Shown here in pieces: positions 55,684 through 63,930 of a DNA stretch of 64,000 nucleotides. The position numbers were made by a program, and so were the translations under genes. The notes beneath the pieces are model-generated. The model was given only the letters and a program-made list of their open reading frames with translations. It was not told the DNA's origin and did no database searches. Position 1 is the first letter of the stretch, and the number at the start of each line of letters is the position of its first letter. Source of the stretch: Paenibacillus oceani (GTDB taxonomy: Bacteria > Bacillota > Bacilli > Paenibacillales > NBRC-103111); the NCBI RefSeq assembly GCF_014705615.1, contig NZ_JACXJA010000031.1:53205-117204 (forward strand). The letters run 5' to 3'.

Positions 55684-56775
55684 TTAGGTTCTTTTCGTTA
55701 CTTTGTACAATAAGAGCGCCATGTGCACCAATAACGCGTGATGGAACGTACGGACATCGAGCCCCGTCTCCTGCTTGAACTTGTCCAGCCGGTACAGCAA
55801 CGTATTGCGGTGAATGAACAGCTTTTTGGCCGTTTCGCTGACACTGCAGTCCAGCGCAATAAACTGCTCCAGCGTCGTGACCGTCTCCGTATCCTTAAAC
55901 AGATCGACCCGTTTCAGCACTCTCTCCAGAAATAACTGCCGCGCCTCGTCGCCGATCGGATGAAGCAGCTTCTCAAGCTGCAGCTTCCACGGCATATGAA
56001 TATTATCCGACACATGATAAGTGCGGCCAAGCGTCATCGCCTCACGCAGCTTCACAACAGAGCCGAGCAGCGACTTCGAAGGCAGCAGCGGGTAGTCGAC
56101 GGCAATATGGCATTCGCCCATCCATTCGGTCGCGAGCATCTCGTGCAGCGCAAGTCCAAGCGAAGCGAGCGTATCCTCCGCCGTCTCCTCTTCCCCTTCT
56201 CCGCCTTCCTGCAACAGCGATTCGGGGCCCAAGATCAGCCACTCCTTATCCAGCAGCGGAATCAGGACGATCTCGCAATCGAAAAACGACTCGAGCAGCT
56301 TTTTCAAATCCTGAAATACGGCTTTGCGCTGATCGGAATAATCGCCGTATACGAGGAGCGGAATTTTCTGTGCGTACAAAGCGAATGTGGACGCAAGCGA
56401 CTCCGGCAGCTCCGCATCGGTAATTCCTTGCTCCAATTGTTGGCTGATCCAGCTTCGGATAAGTTGGGACTTCCGCTCGTCCTCCGAGTGAGCCGTTGCG
56501 GCGCCCCGTTTCTCCTGTACGCGATAAGCTTCCACGGTCAGTTCCACCAGCTGCTTCTCAGACGGTGTTAATACGGATTTCTCCACTGCTATCGTCTGGA
56601 CTTGTCCGCTTTCTTTCATCAGAAAAAAATGAACCCGGCTGCCGATATAGCGGCTCTTGCCCGACTTGCCCTCTTCCGCCGCCTCATTCCACTCGGTAAC
56701 GGGAATTCGGCCCAGTTTGAATTCGGCGCCCAGTATTTGTCCCAGTTGCTGCGTTAACCGCTCCCATTGCACCAT
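55684..56775 (-). CDS. PucR/CdaR-type transcriptional regulator
   Basis: 363 residues. The C-terminal PucR-type helix-turn-helix (about residues 305-355, ECSVSETAKKLFIHRNTLLYRLDKFKQETG) is of the kind found in CdaR and purine or sugar-acid regulators. The N-terminal two thirds have no recognised domain but keep the Paenibacillus-type layout often located next to msmX, so it may sense a sugar or metabolite and control carbohydrate genes. GGAGGGG precedes the ATG. Target genes unknown. Confidence 0.82.
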   Translation of the reverse strand: MVQWERLTQQLGQILGAEFKLGRIPVTEWNEAAEEGKSGKSRYIGSRVHFFLMKESGQVQTIAVEKSVLTPSEKQLVELTVEAYRVQEKRGAATAHSEDERKSQLIRSWISQQLEQGITDAELPESLASTFALYAQKIPLLVYGDYSDQRKAVFQDLKKLLESFFDCEIVLIPLLDKEWLILGPESLLQEGGEGEEETAEDTLASLGLALHEMLATEWMGECHIAVDYPLLPSKSLLGSVVKLREAMTLGRTYHVSDNIHMPWKLQLEKLLHPIGDEARQLFLERVLKRVDLFKDTETVTTLEQFIALDCSVSETAKKLFIHRNTLLYRLDKFKQETGLDVRTFHHALLVHMALLLYKVTKRT

Positions 56776-56887
56776 ATTGTAAACCCCTCCAAACTATAGT
56801 TTCATGATACACGTTTTGAAGGGGGATGAAAACCTTGCTGCGGGCGGGAATGAATCCTGGCTCCGGTCGCTGGAGGGATGCCGCGTT

Positions 56888-57478
56888 TTATTTAAGGAGC
56901 CTCCTTGCCGTTACGTACCGCTCCTCCCAGTAGCCGGAATCGATGCGGCTGTATTTGACTCCTCCGTCTCCGTACGTATGGATCATTCTCCCGCTGCCGG
57001 TATAGATGCCGACATGCCCGATCACCCCGTGCGTTTCATCCGTAGCGAAAAACACCAGATCCCCTACACTCAAATCGTCCCGTTCCACCGGTTCCCCCAG
57101 CTTCGCCTGATCGCGGGATACCCGGGGCAGTTCCATTCCATGTTCGGCGAATACAGTCTTGGCAAACGAGGAGCAGTCAAACGTATCCGTCTGTCCGTAC
57201 TTGGCGCCGTAAACATAAGGAGTTCCTAAATACTTTCGGGCTGTCAGCACGATGCGCAGCCGGTCCGAGTCCAGTGCGGCTCGCTTCTGGTTCATGGCTA
57301 TGATGCCTGCTTCGGCCGACTCCGTCCTGAAGCGGTCTTGGGCGACCGCAATAGCCGGTTCCGCCGGCTCCTGACGTTGCAAAGCGTGAACATGATGACA
57401 TAGATGGGCGGCTGCAGCTGTCAGTCCAATCAGAACAACAGTCACTCGCACCGGCAGCAACTTCTTCCTTCGAATCAA
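56888..57478 (-). CDS. NlpC/P60-family cell-wall hydrolase
   Basis: 196 residues if translation starts at the TTG at 57478, nine bases after GGAGGG; a longer frame reaches 57541 but lacks a ribosome site. An N-terminal signal or anchor segment (LIRRKKLLPVRVTVVLIGLT, about 1-20) exports it. The NlpC/P60 catalytic domain occupies the C-terminal 120 residues: Cys in TFDCSSFAKTV, His in VIGHVGIYTG, and a third polar residue near HTYGDGG. Probably a D,L-endopeptidase that trims peptidoglycan. Confidence 0.88.
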   Translation of the reverse strand: MIRRKKLLPVRVTVVLIGLTAAAAHLCHHVHALQRQEPAEPAIAVAQDRFRTESAEAGIIAMNQKRAALDSDRLRIVLTARKYLGTPYVYGAKYGQTDTFDCSSFAKTVFAEHGMELPRVSRDQAKLGEPVERDDLSVGDLVFFATDETHGVIGHVGIYTGSGRMIHTYGDGGVKYSRIDSGYWEERYVTARRLLK

Positions 57479-57560
57479 AACGATAGTCCCTCCACAGCTA
57501 TTTCCATACGTTTTATCAATAACAAGATTACCATTATCCATCCATTCTGATCGGTGTCAT

Positions 57561-58508
57561 TCAACCGATAACAAGCAGCAAAATAATCGACAACATGGAA
57601 AACAACATCCCGATCAAATACAGGAAAGAAACAGTTTGCGTCTGGGTCAGCCCCCAGCTCATCAGCGTATGATGGGTATGCAGCTTGTCGGCGCGATGCA
57701 GCCCTTTGCCGCTCCACAATCGCCTTGTCATCACAATTACCGAATCCATGATCGGCACCCCGATGGCAAATACGGGGACCAGCGTGGAGATCACCGTTGC
57801 GCTTTTGAACGAACCGTCTATCGCAAGCACCGCTAGCGTATAGCCGAGAAATACAGCGCCGGCATCCCCCATGAATATTCGTGCCGGATAAAAATTGAAC
57901 GCCAGAAAAGCAAGACAAGCTCCGGCCAGCGCTGCGGCCAAAATCGCGGTTCCGTGCTGCTCCTTGAAGATGGCTGCAATCAATAAAGTAAACGAGGAGA
58001 TGGTGACGATTCCGGAAGCAAGCCCGTCCACCCCGTCGATAAAATTGATCATGTTCGTGATGCCGAACACCCAGGCCATCGTTGCGATCCACGAAAGCCA
58101 CACGGGGAACAGCAGCATGCCTTGGCCGGCGACATTGGTAACCCCGATAATCTGAATCCCGAACCAGGCCGGAACGGCGGAGACGACTATGTATACGACT
58201 AACCTCGGCCATACGGGAAATTCTTTGCCCTTTACCTTATACCAATCGTCCAGCAAGCCCGTAGCGACAAGTAATGTTCCTCCGGTACAAACGGCAGCGA
58301 ACCGTGCCGAAGCTCCGTCAAAAGCGTAGATGGCGATCATACAGCCGAGATATAAAGCGATTCCGCCCATAAGCGGTATCGGGCTGGAATGAATTTTCCG
58401 TTTCGTAGGGGCATCCACAAAACCGATCCGCAGTGCAGTCCTCCGAATGAGCGGCACCAGTGCGTATACGATGCCGAAGCTGATAATCGCGGGAAATAAG
58501 TAAGCGAT
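57561..58508 (-). CDS. Undecaprenyl-phosphate sugar-1-phosphate transferase (TagO/WecA-like)
   Basis: 315 residues if the frame is read from 58508. MraY/WecA-family membrane enzyme with about ten segments: FVDAPTKRKIHSSPIPLMGG (first cytosolic loop), INFIDGVDGLASG (metal-binding Asp pair) and the C-terminal HTHHTLMSWG loop. It starts wall teichoic or other envelope polymers on undecaprenyl phosphate. The open frame with usual start codons begins only at a GTG at 58457, which would cut away the first membrane segment (YLFPAIISFGIVYALVP). The codon with a perfect ribosome site (GGGAGGG, seven bases) is ATC at 58508; see findings. Confidence 0.85.
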   Translation of the reverse strand: MAYLFPAIISFGIVYALVPLIRRTALRIGFVDAPTKRKIHSSPIPLMGGIALYLGCMIAIYAFDGASARFAAVCTGGTLLVATGLLDDWYKVKGKEFPVWPRLVVYIVVSAVPAWFGIQIIGVTNVAGQGMLLFPVWLSWIATMAWVFGITNMINFIDGVDGLASGIVTISSFTLLIAAIFKEQHGTAILAAALAGACLAFLAFNFYPARIFMGDAGAVFLGYTLAVLAIDGSFKSATVISTLVPVFAIGVPIMDSVIVMTRRLWSGKGLHRADKLHTHHTLMSWGLTQTQTVSFLYLIGMLFSMLSIILLLVIG

Positions 58509-58646
58509 ACGGTTTCCCTCCCTTGCAAGCAGTCATTTCCGTTAGGATATCCGATCGTCTCCGTTTCCATCCGGTTTATTAATGGTGCGCGATGGACATA
58601 ATTTTCCCATTCGAACTTTTCTTTTCGCAGAAAGGAGGCCGGACCG

Positions 58647-59888
58647 ATTTTACTTCCTTACGGGAAAGGCCGAATCGAGCTGGACGTTGATTTCATGTCG
58701 ACTCCGGCCGTGCTGGATTACCGGTCAGAAGCCGATTTACCGGCAGACCGCATCATTCGAAGTGCGCTGGAACAACCGGTCGCGGGAAAATCGTTGCGGG
58801 AAGCGGCTGCAGGAAGCAAGCGCGCCGTAATCCTAATCAGCGACAATACCCGGCTTTGTCCAAGCCGGCTCTTTTTACCCGCTCTTCTCGAACAATTAAA
58901 CGAAGCTGGCCTATCCGACGAACAGATCCGGATTGTCGTGGCCTTGGGCATGCACCGGAAACAGACGGAGGCGGAGTTGATTGAATTGGCCGGTGAAGAA
59001 GTGTTTCGTCGGGTAGCGGTTGTGAATCATTCCGCCCTATCGGAAGATTGCGTCTATGTGGGGACAACCAGCAGCGGCACCCCGATCGAGATCAATCGGA
59101 TCGTCGTGGAGGCCGACCTGCGTATCGCTACCGGCAATATCGAGCCGCACCGGCTCGTGGGCGTGTCCGGCGGGGTGAAAGCTCTGGTGCCAGGCACCGC
59201 TTCCAAGCGATGCATCGAAGCCAATCACGCACTCTCGCAAAAGTATAAAGCGAGACTTGGCGATCCGGACAACCCGGTTCACCGGGATTTGGAAGAGGTG
59301 ATGCGAGTCGTTCCGGTTCACTTTTTGTTTAACGTCATCGCGAACCATCGGCGTGAGATGCTGGAGGCGTTTGCCGGGGAGCTGATTCCGACGCACCGCC
59401 GGGGGCTGGAAGCGGCGCGAAGCCGTTTTTTTGTAAATGCCGATACGAAGTACGACCTAGTTATAGCTTCCACCGGCGGCTACCCGAAGGATATGCAGCT
59501 TTATCAGGCACTCAAGACGCTGCAAAACGCCGCGGCTTTCACCAAGCCCGGAGGTACGATTATTCTTGCCGCACGCTGCGAGGAGCTGTTCGGCAACGGG
59601 ATCTTTCAATACTGGATCGAGACCGTTCAGGACCGGAATACGATTATGTCCAGGCTGAACGAGCAGTTCGTGCTGGGTGCTCACAAGATCGCGCATATTC
59701 AAGAGATTGTCGGTCCGTATACGGTATACCTTCATACCGATATGCCTGACCCGCTTGTGGAACTTGCCGGATTCATCCCCGCACCTGATCTGAACGCGAC
59801 CATCCGGTCGCTCCGGTTCGGCGACGGTTGCGAGGTAGCCGTTATGCCTCACGGATCGCTTACGTTTCCACAGCCACAATCGCCCTGA
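58647..59888 (+). CDS. larA: LarA-family racemase (nickel-pincer enzyme homologue)
   Basis: About 413 residues. LarA-family features: SDNTRLCP, ALGMHRKQT, IATGNIEPHRLVGVSGGVK and the Lys/His-bearing region that holds the nickel-pincer nucleotide. Homologues racemise or epimerise lactate and other 2-hydroxyacids; genes for cofactor synthesis (larB, larC, larE) are not in the window. The family N-terminus ILLPYGKGRIELDVDF lies before the first ATG (58695) and starts with ATT at 58647, eight bases after AAAGGAGG. It heads an operon with a membrane protein, a GLDH-subunit-3-like protein and a GMC flavoprotein. Confidence 0.85.
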   Translation: MLLPYGKGRIELDVDFMSTPAVLDYRSEADLPADRIIRSALEQPVAGKSLREAAAGSKRAVILISDNTRLCPSRLFLPALLEQLNEAGLSDEQIRIVVALGMHRKQTEAELIELAGEEVFRRVAVVNHSALSEDCVYVGTTSSGTPIEINRIVVEADLRIATGNIEPHRLVGVSGGVKALVPGTASKRCIEANHALSQKYKARLGDPDNPVHRDLEEVMRVVPVHFLFNVIANHRREMLEAFAGELIPTHRRGLEAARSRFFVNADTKYDLVIASTGGYPKDMQLYQALKTLQNAAAFTKPGGTIILAARCEELFGNGIFQYWIETVQDRNTIMSRLNEQFVLGAHKIAHIQEIVGPYTVYLHTDMPDPLVELAGFIPAPDLNATIRSLRFGDGCEVAVMPHGSLTFPQPQSP

Positions 59889-59933
59889 CTCCTTTAAAGG
59901 ACAAGGCCCATACTTTTCGAAGGGGGAGTTTCT

Positions 59934-60326
59934 ATGTACTGGGATGCATGGTCGCTCGATCGTCTGCTTATTTTGTTCGTCAGCGCCGCTTTCGCCATGA
60001 TCGGCATTCAGGTAACGATGTTTCATTACCGGCAAAATTTCCATCATAAATCAATGTGGGTTCCCGTCGTATCGGCCCCCGTCTTTTTTGCGACAGGGCT
60101 TGCCCTTACGTTTTATAATGCAAACTGGCTGCGACTCTTATTCGTCGTGTTTATGGTGCTTGGGGCGATTGACGGCCTGGTCGGCGTTTATTTTCATGCC
60201 AAAGGAGTCGGCGTCCGTGTCGGAGGTTATGCGATGCGCAATTTCCTGATCGGTCCTCCGGTTGTGCTCCCGTTTCTGTTTACAGCGATAAGCGCCCTGG
60301 GACTACTGGCCGTATATTGGAGGTGA
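59934..60326 (+). CDS. Small four-segment membrane protein
   Basis: 130 residues with four membrane segments (about 9-30, 44-62, 68-90 and 105-128). No family recognised. AAGGGGGAG precedes the ATG. It lies between larA (45 bases upstream) and the subunit-3-like gene (6 bases downstream), so it is probably the membrane anchor or partner of the flavoprotein complex. It has two His near residues 35-41 and one in a loop (about 83), which could coordinate a metal or haem, but no CxxCH motif is present. Confidence 0.7.
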   Translation: MYWDAWSLDRLLILFVSAAFAMIGIQVTMFHYRQNFHHKSMWVPVVSAPVFFATGLALTFYNANWLRLLFVVFMVLGAIDGLVGVYFHAKGVGVRVGGYAMRNFLIGPPVVLPFLFTAISALGLLAVYWR

Positions 60327-60332
60327 GCTGCC

Positions 60333-60920
60333 TTGAAAAAAACCAAATATCCGAATTATGACGTGCTTGGCGAACAGGCGGCTTGGGACGATACGACGCG
60401 CTCCATCGTTTTGTCCCGGACCGAGGCCGATTTCACCTATGAATATTTGACGCTCGTCGAAGCCGAGATGCTGCGTGCGCTGTGCTCCATGCTGGCCGGG
60501 GATACCCGGGCCGATGTGATCCAGTTCGTCCTGCAGCACATCGATCAGACGGTAAACGGGCCAACGCCGGAAAGCGAACGCGGCACAACAGTTCCCCGGG
60601 CTGCCGAGCTCATCCGTACCGGCTTGAAGCTGATCGACCAGTGGTGCCTGACTACATTCAGCCGGCCGCTAATCGATCTGACGGAAAGTGAGCAGTACTC
60701 GATTGTTTCCGACCTTAGCGAGGACAAGCTTCCTTTGGCCGATCCCGCCTTTCCGCAAAAGGCTTTATTCCGTCGCCTGCTGAGCTGGACGGTCGAATCG
60801 TACTACTCGCATCCGACCGTATGGTCCGAAATCGGTTACGGCGGACCCGCTTATCCGAGAGGTTATGTGCGGACTCAGATCGGACAACTCGATCCTTGGG
60901 AGGCGAAGCCCGAACCATGA
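60333..60920 (+). CDS. Gluconate 2-dehydrogenase subunit 3-like protein
   Basis: 195 residues, matching the small-subunit family of membrane-bound gluconate and related dehydrogenases (segments VEAEMLRALCSMLAGDTRADVI and SWTVESYYSHPTVWSEIGYGG). In the known complexes this subunit holds the flavoprotein; many family members carry a Tat signal, not seen here. The start is TTG with GGAGGTGAGC upstream. It overlaps the GMC gene by four bases (ATGA), so the two are made together. Confidence 0.8.
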   Translation: MKKTKYPNYDVLGEQAAWDDTTRSIVLSRTEADFTYEYLTLVEAEMLRALCSMLAGDTRADVIQFVLQHIDQTVNGPTPESERGTTVPRAAELIRTGLKLIDQWCLTTFSRPLIDLTESEQYSIVSDLSEDKLPLADPAFPQKALFRRLLSWTVESYYSHPTVWSEIGYGGPAYPRGYVRTQIGQLDPWEAKPEP

Positions 60921-62494
60921 CACTTCAGCGTAAATACGGAAACGATCAGGTCGATGCGGTGATCGTAGGAGCCGGCGCGGCGGGAGGCGTGCTCGCCCAG
61001 CAATTAAGCGAGGCGGGGATGCGGGTCGTCGTCCTGGAGGCTGGACCGTTCCGGGACCCACAGCGGGATTTCGCCAGCGACGAACTCGCGATGCGATCGC
61101 TCGGCTGGGAGGAAACCCGTCTGGTAGACGGTGCCGATCCGCTTAAGATGGGACACAACAACTCAGGTCGGGGGGTGGGCGGGGGAACTACTCACTTTAC
61201 CGGCGTATTTTTGCGTTTTCACGAATCCGATTTTCGCACCCGGTCTCTGGATGGAGTCGGAGAAGACTGGCCGATTAGCTACTCGGACCTGGAGCCTTAT
61301 TATTCTCGGGTCGAGAAAGCGATAGCGGTGTCGGGACCGAAGTTTTTCCCTTGGGGAAACTATCATGGACCTTATCCTTACCCCGAGAGGGAGCCGCTTA
61401 GTCCCAATGCTTATTTGTTTATGAACGGCTGCGAGAAGCTTGGCATCCGCGCTTCAGTGCCACCTCTCGCGATTTTATCGGCTCCGTTCGAGGGGCGTCC
61501 TCCCTGCATCAACCGCGGGTTTTGCAACGAAGGCTGCATGCCTAACGCCAAATTCAGCACGTTGATTGTCCATATTCCGAAAGCAATCCGAGCAGGCGCA
61601 GAGGTGCTGGCCGACTGTACGGTAACCCGGGTATCGATGGGGAAAGACGGTAAAGCCCGCGGAGTCGAATTTATTCATGACGGGCAGCTGTACGAGCAAC
61701 AAGCTCGTATCGTCATCTTGTCCGCTTTCGCGGTGGAAACTCCCCGACTGCTGCTCAACTCGGCAAACTCCCAGTTTCCCGACGGATTGGCCAACAGCAG
61801 CGGTTGGGTCGGCAAAGCGATTATGCCCCACAGCAGTCATGACGTGTATGCCAAGTTCGATCAGGAGGTTCGCCTGTACAAAGGGACGCCCGTGCTGGCT
61901 ACGACTCAGGATTTCTATGAAACCGACCCGGCCAATCCCTTCGTTAGAGGATATACGCTCCATGCCCATGGCGCGCGGCCCGTCGGTTTTGCAGGCGGAA
62001 TTTCCTTATCGGAGCAAGGGCCTGTGTGGGGACAGCGGCTGAAGGAGACGCTCCTGGATTACAATCACTACGGTCGGATTACGATGGTTGGGGAAGTGCT
62101 GCCTTCCGAGCACAACCGGGTCACCCTATCCGATGAGACGGATCAGCACGGCGTTCCGAGAGCGAAAGTATCGTTCAGCTACGGCGATAACGATCGAAAG
62201 CTAATCCAACATGCCGTCGGAATGATGAGCTCGATTTTACGCGCGGCCGGCGGTGCTGTCGAATATGTAGTTCCGGATACGGCGCATCTAACGGGGGGCT
62301 GCCGGATGGGGAACAATTCGGATACGTCGGTAACGAACTCCTATGGACAAACGCATGACATCCCCAACCTGTTCGTATGCGATGCCAGCTTATTCGTCAC
62401 CTCCGGTGGCGGCAATCCGACGAATACCGTGATGGCTATCGCCTACAGAACGGCTGACTATATTCAGGAAAGGGCCAGTCTTAAAGAGCTGTAG
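60917..62494 (+). CDS. GMC-family FAD-dependent oxidoreductase
   Basis: 525 residues. The FAD-binding VDAVIVGAGAAGGVLAQQLSE opens the protein; GGGTTHFTG, then a middle substrate domain with a Cys cluster (CINRGFCNEGCMPNA, about residues 197-211), and the C-terminal catalytic GGCRMGNNSDTS with HLTGG and the GGGNPTNT loop (His/Asn pair). It is the flavoprotein subunit type of gluconate/sorbitol/2-ketogluconate dehydrogenases. Start ATG at 60917 by ribosome site GGGAGGC and overlap with the subunit-3 gene; an upstream ATG at 60821 lies inside that gene. Confidence 0.9.
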   Translation: MTLQRKYGNDQVDAVIVGAGAAGGVLAQQLSEAGMRVVVLEAGPFRDPQRDFASDELAMRSLGWEETRLVDGADPLKMGHNNSGRGVGGGTTHFTGVFLRFHESDFRTRSLDGVGEDWPISYSDLEPYYSRVEKAIAVSGPKFFPWGNYHGPYPYPEREPLSPNAYLFMNGCEKLGIRASVPPLAILSAPFEGRPPCINRGFCNEGCMPNAKFSTLIVHIPKAIRAGAEVLADCTVTRVSMGKDGKARGVEFIHDGQLYEQQARIVILSAFAVETPRLLLNSANSQFPDGLANSSGWVGKAIMPHSSHDVYAKFDQEVRLYKGTPVLATTQDFYETDPANPFVRGYTLHAHGARPVGFAGGISLSEQGPVWGQRLKETLLDYNHYGRITMVGEVLPSEHNRVTLSDETDQHGVPRAKVSFSYGDNDRKLIQHAVGMMSSILRAAGGAVEYVVPDTAHLTGGCRMGNNSDTSVTNSYGQTHDIPNLFVCDASLFVTSGGGNPTNTVMAIAYRTADYIQERASLKEL

Positions 62495-62667
62495 CCCTTC
62501 TTCCTGACTGCCTCGTGTCGTTCCCCCATTGGCGATTCGGGTGTACAATTAGAGAAGCGGCCATGTCTGCTGCTGCAATCAATCCATTACAGATCAGAAC
62601 GAATCGGTAACTAGCCGTTCATCGATCCACGGTTGCCGAGGATCGTCTAAGGGGAGGTACATACGGT

Positions 62668-62976
62668 ATGGCTATAGTCGAGGTTACGGTGATTCCGGTT
62701 GGAACCGGGACAACCAGTCTCAGTTCTTATGTTGCCGATATGCAGCGAATATTGGACAAAACGGGAAGCGCGATTCATTATCAGTTAACGCCGATGAGCA
62801 CGATCATAGAAGGGGACTTGTCCGTATTGCTGGACGTCGTGCGGCAGTTGCATGAATCTCCGTTCTCCGGCGGTGCACAGCGCGTCTGCACGTCCATCAA
62901 AATCGACGATCGGCGCGACTTGCCCTCCTCCATGGAGCAAAAAATGAGGTCGGTGGCAGCGAAGCTTCAAAGATAG
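62668..62976 (+). CDS. MTH1187/YqgV-family protein (possible thiamine binding)
   Basis: 102 residues of the MTH1187/DUF77 family: IVEVTVIPVGTGTTSLSSYV opens a ferredoxin-like fold, followed by YQLTPMSTIIEGDLSVLL. Structures of related proteins show small thiamine-like ligands; physiological role unclear. GGGGAGG lies before the ATG. A terminator follows. It stands between the GMC operon and the tRNA cluster. Confidence 0.85.
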   Translation: MAIVEVTVIPVGTGTTSLSSYVADMQRILDKTGSAIHYQLTPMSTIIEGDLSVLLDVVRQLHESPFSGGAQRVCTSIKIDDRRDLPSSMEQKMRSVAAKLQR

Positions 62977-63011
62977 CTAAGAAACAAAAGCAGCTAATCC
63001 AAGGAACAAAA

Positions 63012-63058
63012 AGAAGGTTGCTCCGGCTCGTAAAAAGAGCTTAGGGCAACCTTCTTTT
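63012..63058 (+). terminator. Terminator of the YqgV-like gene
   Basis: AGAAGGTTGC pairs with GCAACCTTCT, followed by TTTTCTTTTTG; 35 bases after the stop. Confidence 0.8.
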
Positions 63059-63128
63059 CTTTTTGTAGATGGCATTAATAGGTAGCTGTATTAAAGCAAA
63101 AACCTCTCCGGTTCTGGAGAGGTTTCGA

Positions 63129-63201
63129 TGAGCCATGTAGGACTCGAACCTACGACACCCTGATTAAAAGTCAGGTGCTCTACCAACTGAGCTAATGGCT
63201 C
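63129..63201 (-). tRNA. tRNA-Lys (TTT)
   Basis: Minus strand GAGCCAT acceptor, anticodon loop CTTTTAA in stem CCTGA/TCAGG, T-arm GTAGG-TTCGAGT-CCTAC, discriminator A; CCA not encoded. Confidence 0.95.
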
Positions 63202-63214
63202 ATGATGAAGGGAA

Positions 63215-63300
63215 TGGTGGAGGCTGATGGATTCGAACCACCGAACTCGTCAGAGAACAGATTTACAGTCTGCTGCGTTTGGCCACTTCGCTAAGCCTCC
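63215..63300 (-). tRNA. tRNA-Tyr (GTA)
   Basis: Minus strand acceptor GGAGGCT, anticodon loop CTGTAAA (GTA), long variable arm TTCTCTGACGAG, T-arm GGTGG-TTCGAAT-CCATC, CCA encoded. Confidence 0.95.
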
Positions 63301-63333
63301 ATGTGATGCAACCAGTAAAGGAAGCATGCAAGG

Positions 63334-63406
<73 letters not shown>

Positions 63407-63430
63407 AAATGTATGAAATTGTGAAAAGGA

Positions 63431-63507
63431 TGGCGGAGCTGACGGGATTCGAACCCGCGGTCTCCTGCGTGACAGGCAGGCATGTTAGGCCACTACACCA
63501 CAGCTCC
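63431..63507 (-). tRNA. tRNA-Asp (GTC)
   Basis: Minus strand acceptor GGAGCTG, anticodon loop CTGTCAC (GTC), T-arm GCGGG-TTCGAAT-CCCGT, discriminator G, CCA encoded. Confidence 0.95.
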
Positions 63508-63567
63508 GTGTTGATTCAATACTACTAATCGTTCCCCGCAAGCACTTAAACCATGCTTGGAGAAAGA

Positions 63568-63643
63568 TGGTGGACGCTGACGGGATCGAACCGCCGACCC
63601 TCTGCTTGTAAGGCAGATGCTCTCCCGGCTGAGCTAAGCGTCC
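63568..63643 (-). tRNA. tRNA-Val (TAC)
   Basis: Minus strand acceptor GGACGCT, anticodon loop CTTACAA (TAC), T-arm GGCGG-TTCGATC-CCGTC, CCA encoded. Confidence 0.95.
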
Positions 63644-63649
63644 TTAATA

Positions 63650-63726
63650 TGGTAGCGGCGGAGGGAGTCGAACCCACGACCTCACGGGTATGAACCGTAC
63701 GCTCTAGCCAGCTGAGCTACACCGCC
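63650..63726 (-). tRNA. tRNA-Met (CAT, elongator)
   Basis: Minus strand GGCGGTG acceptor, anticodon loop TTCATAC (CAT), T-arm GTGGG-TTCGACT-CCCTC, CCA encoded. The acceptor starts with a G-U pair (first base matched), which speaks for an elongator, not an initiator. Confidence 0.93.
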
Positions 63727-63742
63727 ATATTACAGGTTAAAA

Positions 63743-63828
63743 CGGAGAGAGAGGGATTCGAACCCTCGCGGCTGTTACACCCTAACGCTTTAGCAAAGCG
63801 CCCCCTTCGGCCTCTTGGGTACCTCTCC
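63743..63828 (-). tRNA. tRNA-Ser (GCT)
   Basis: Minus strand acceptor GGAGAGG, anticodon loop in CGCTTTGCTAAAGCG (GCT), long variable arm, T-arm GAGGG-TTCGAAT-CCCTC, discriminator G, CCA not encoded. First tRNA after the 23S rRNA gene. Confidence 0.95.
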
Positions 63829-63930
63829 ATAATTATTCCCTGAAAACTGAATGCGAACCGAAGAAGAGAGAGAGTGAAACGTTACCTCAAGGGCTCTTGA
63901 GGCCTCCACAAAAGTTCGTGAAGTATTAAT

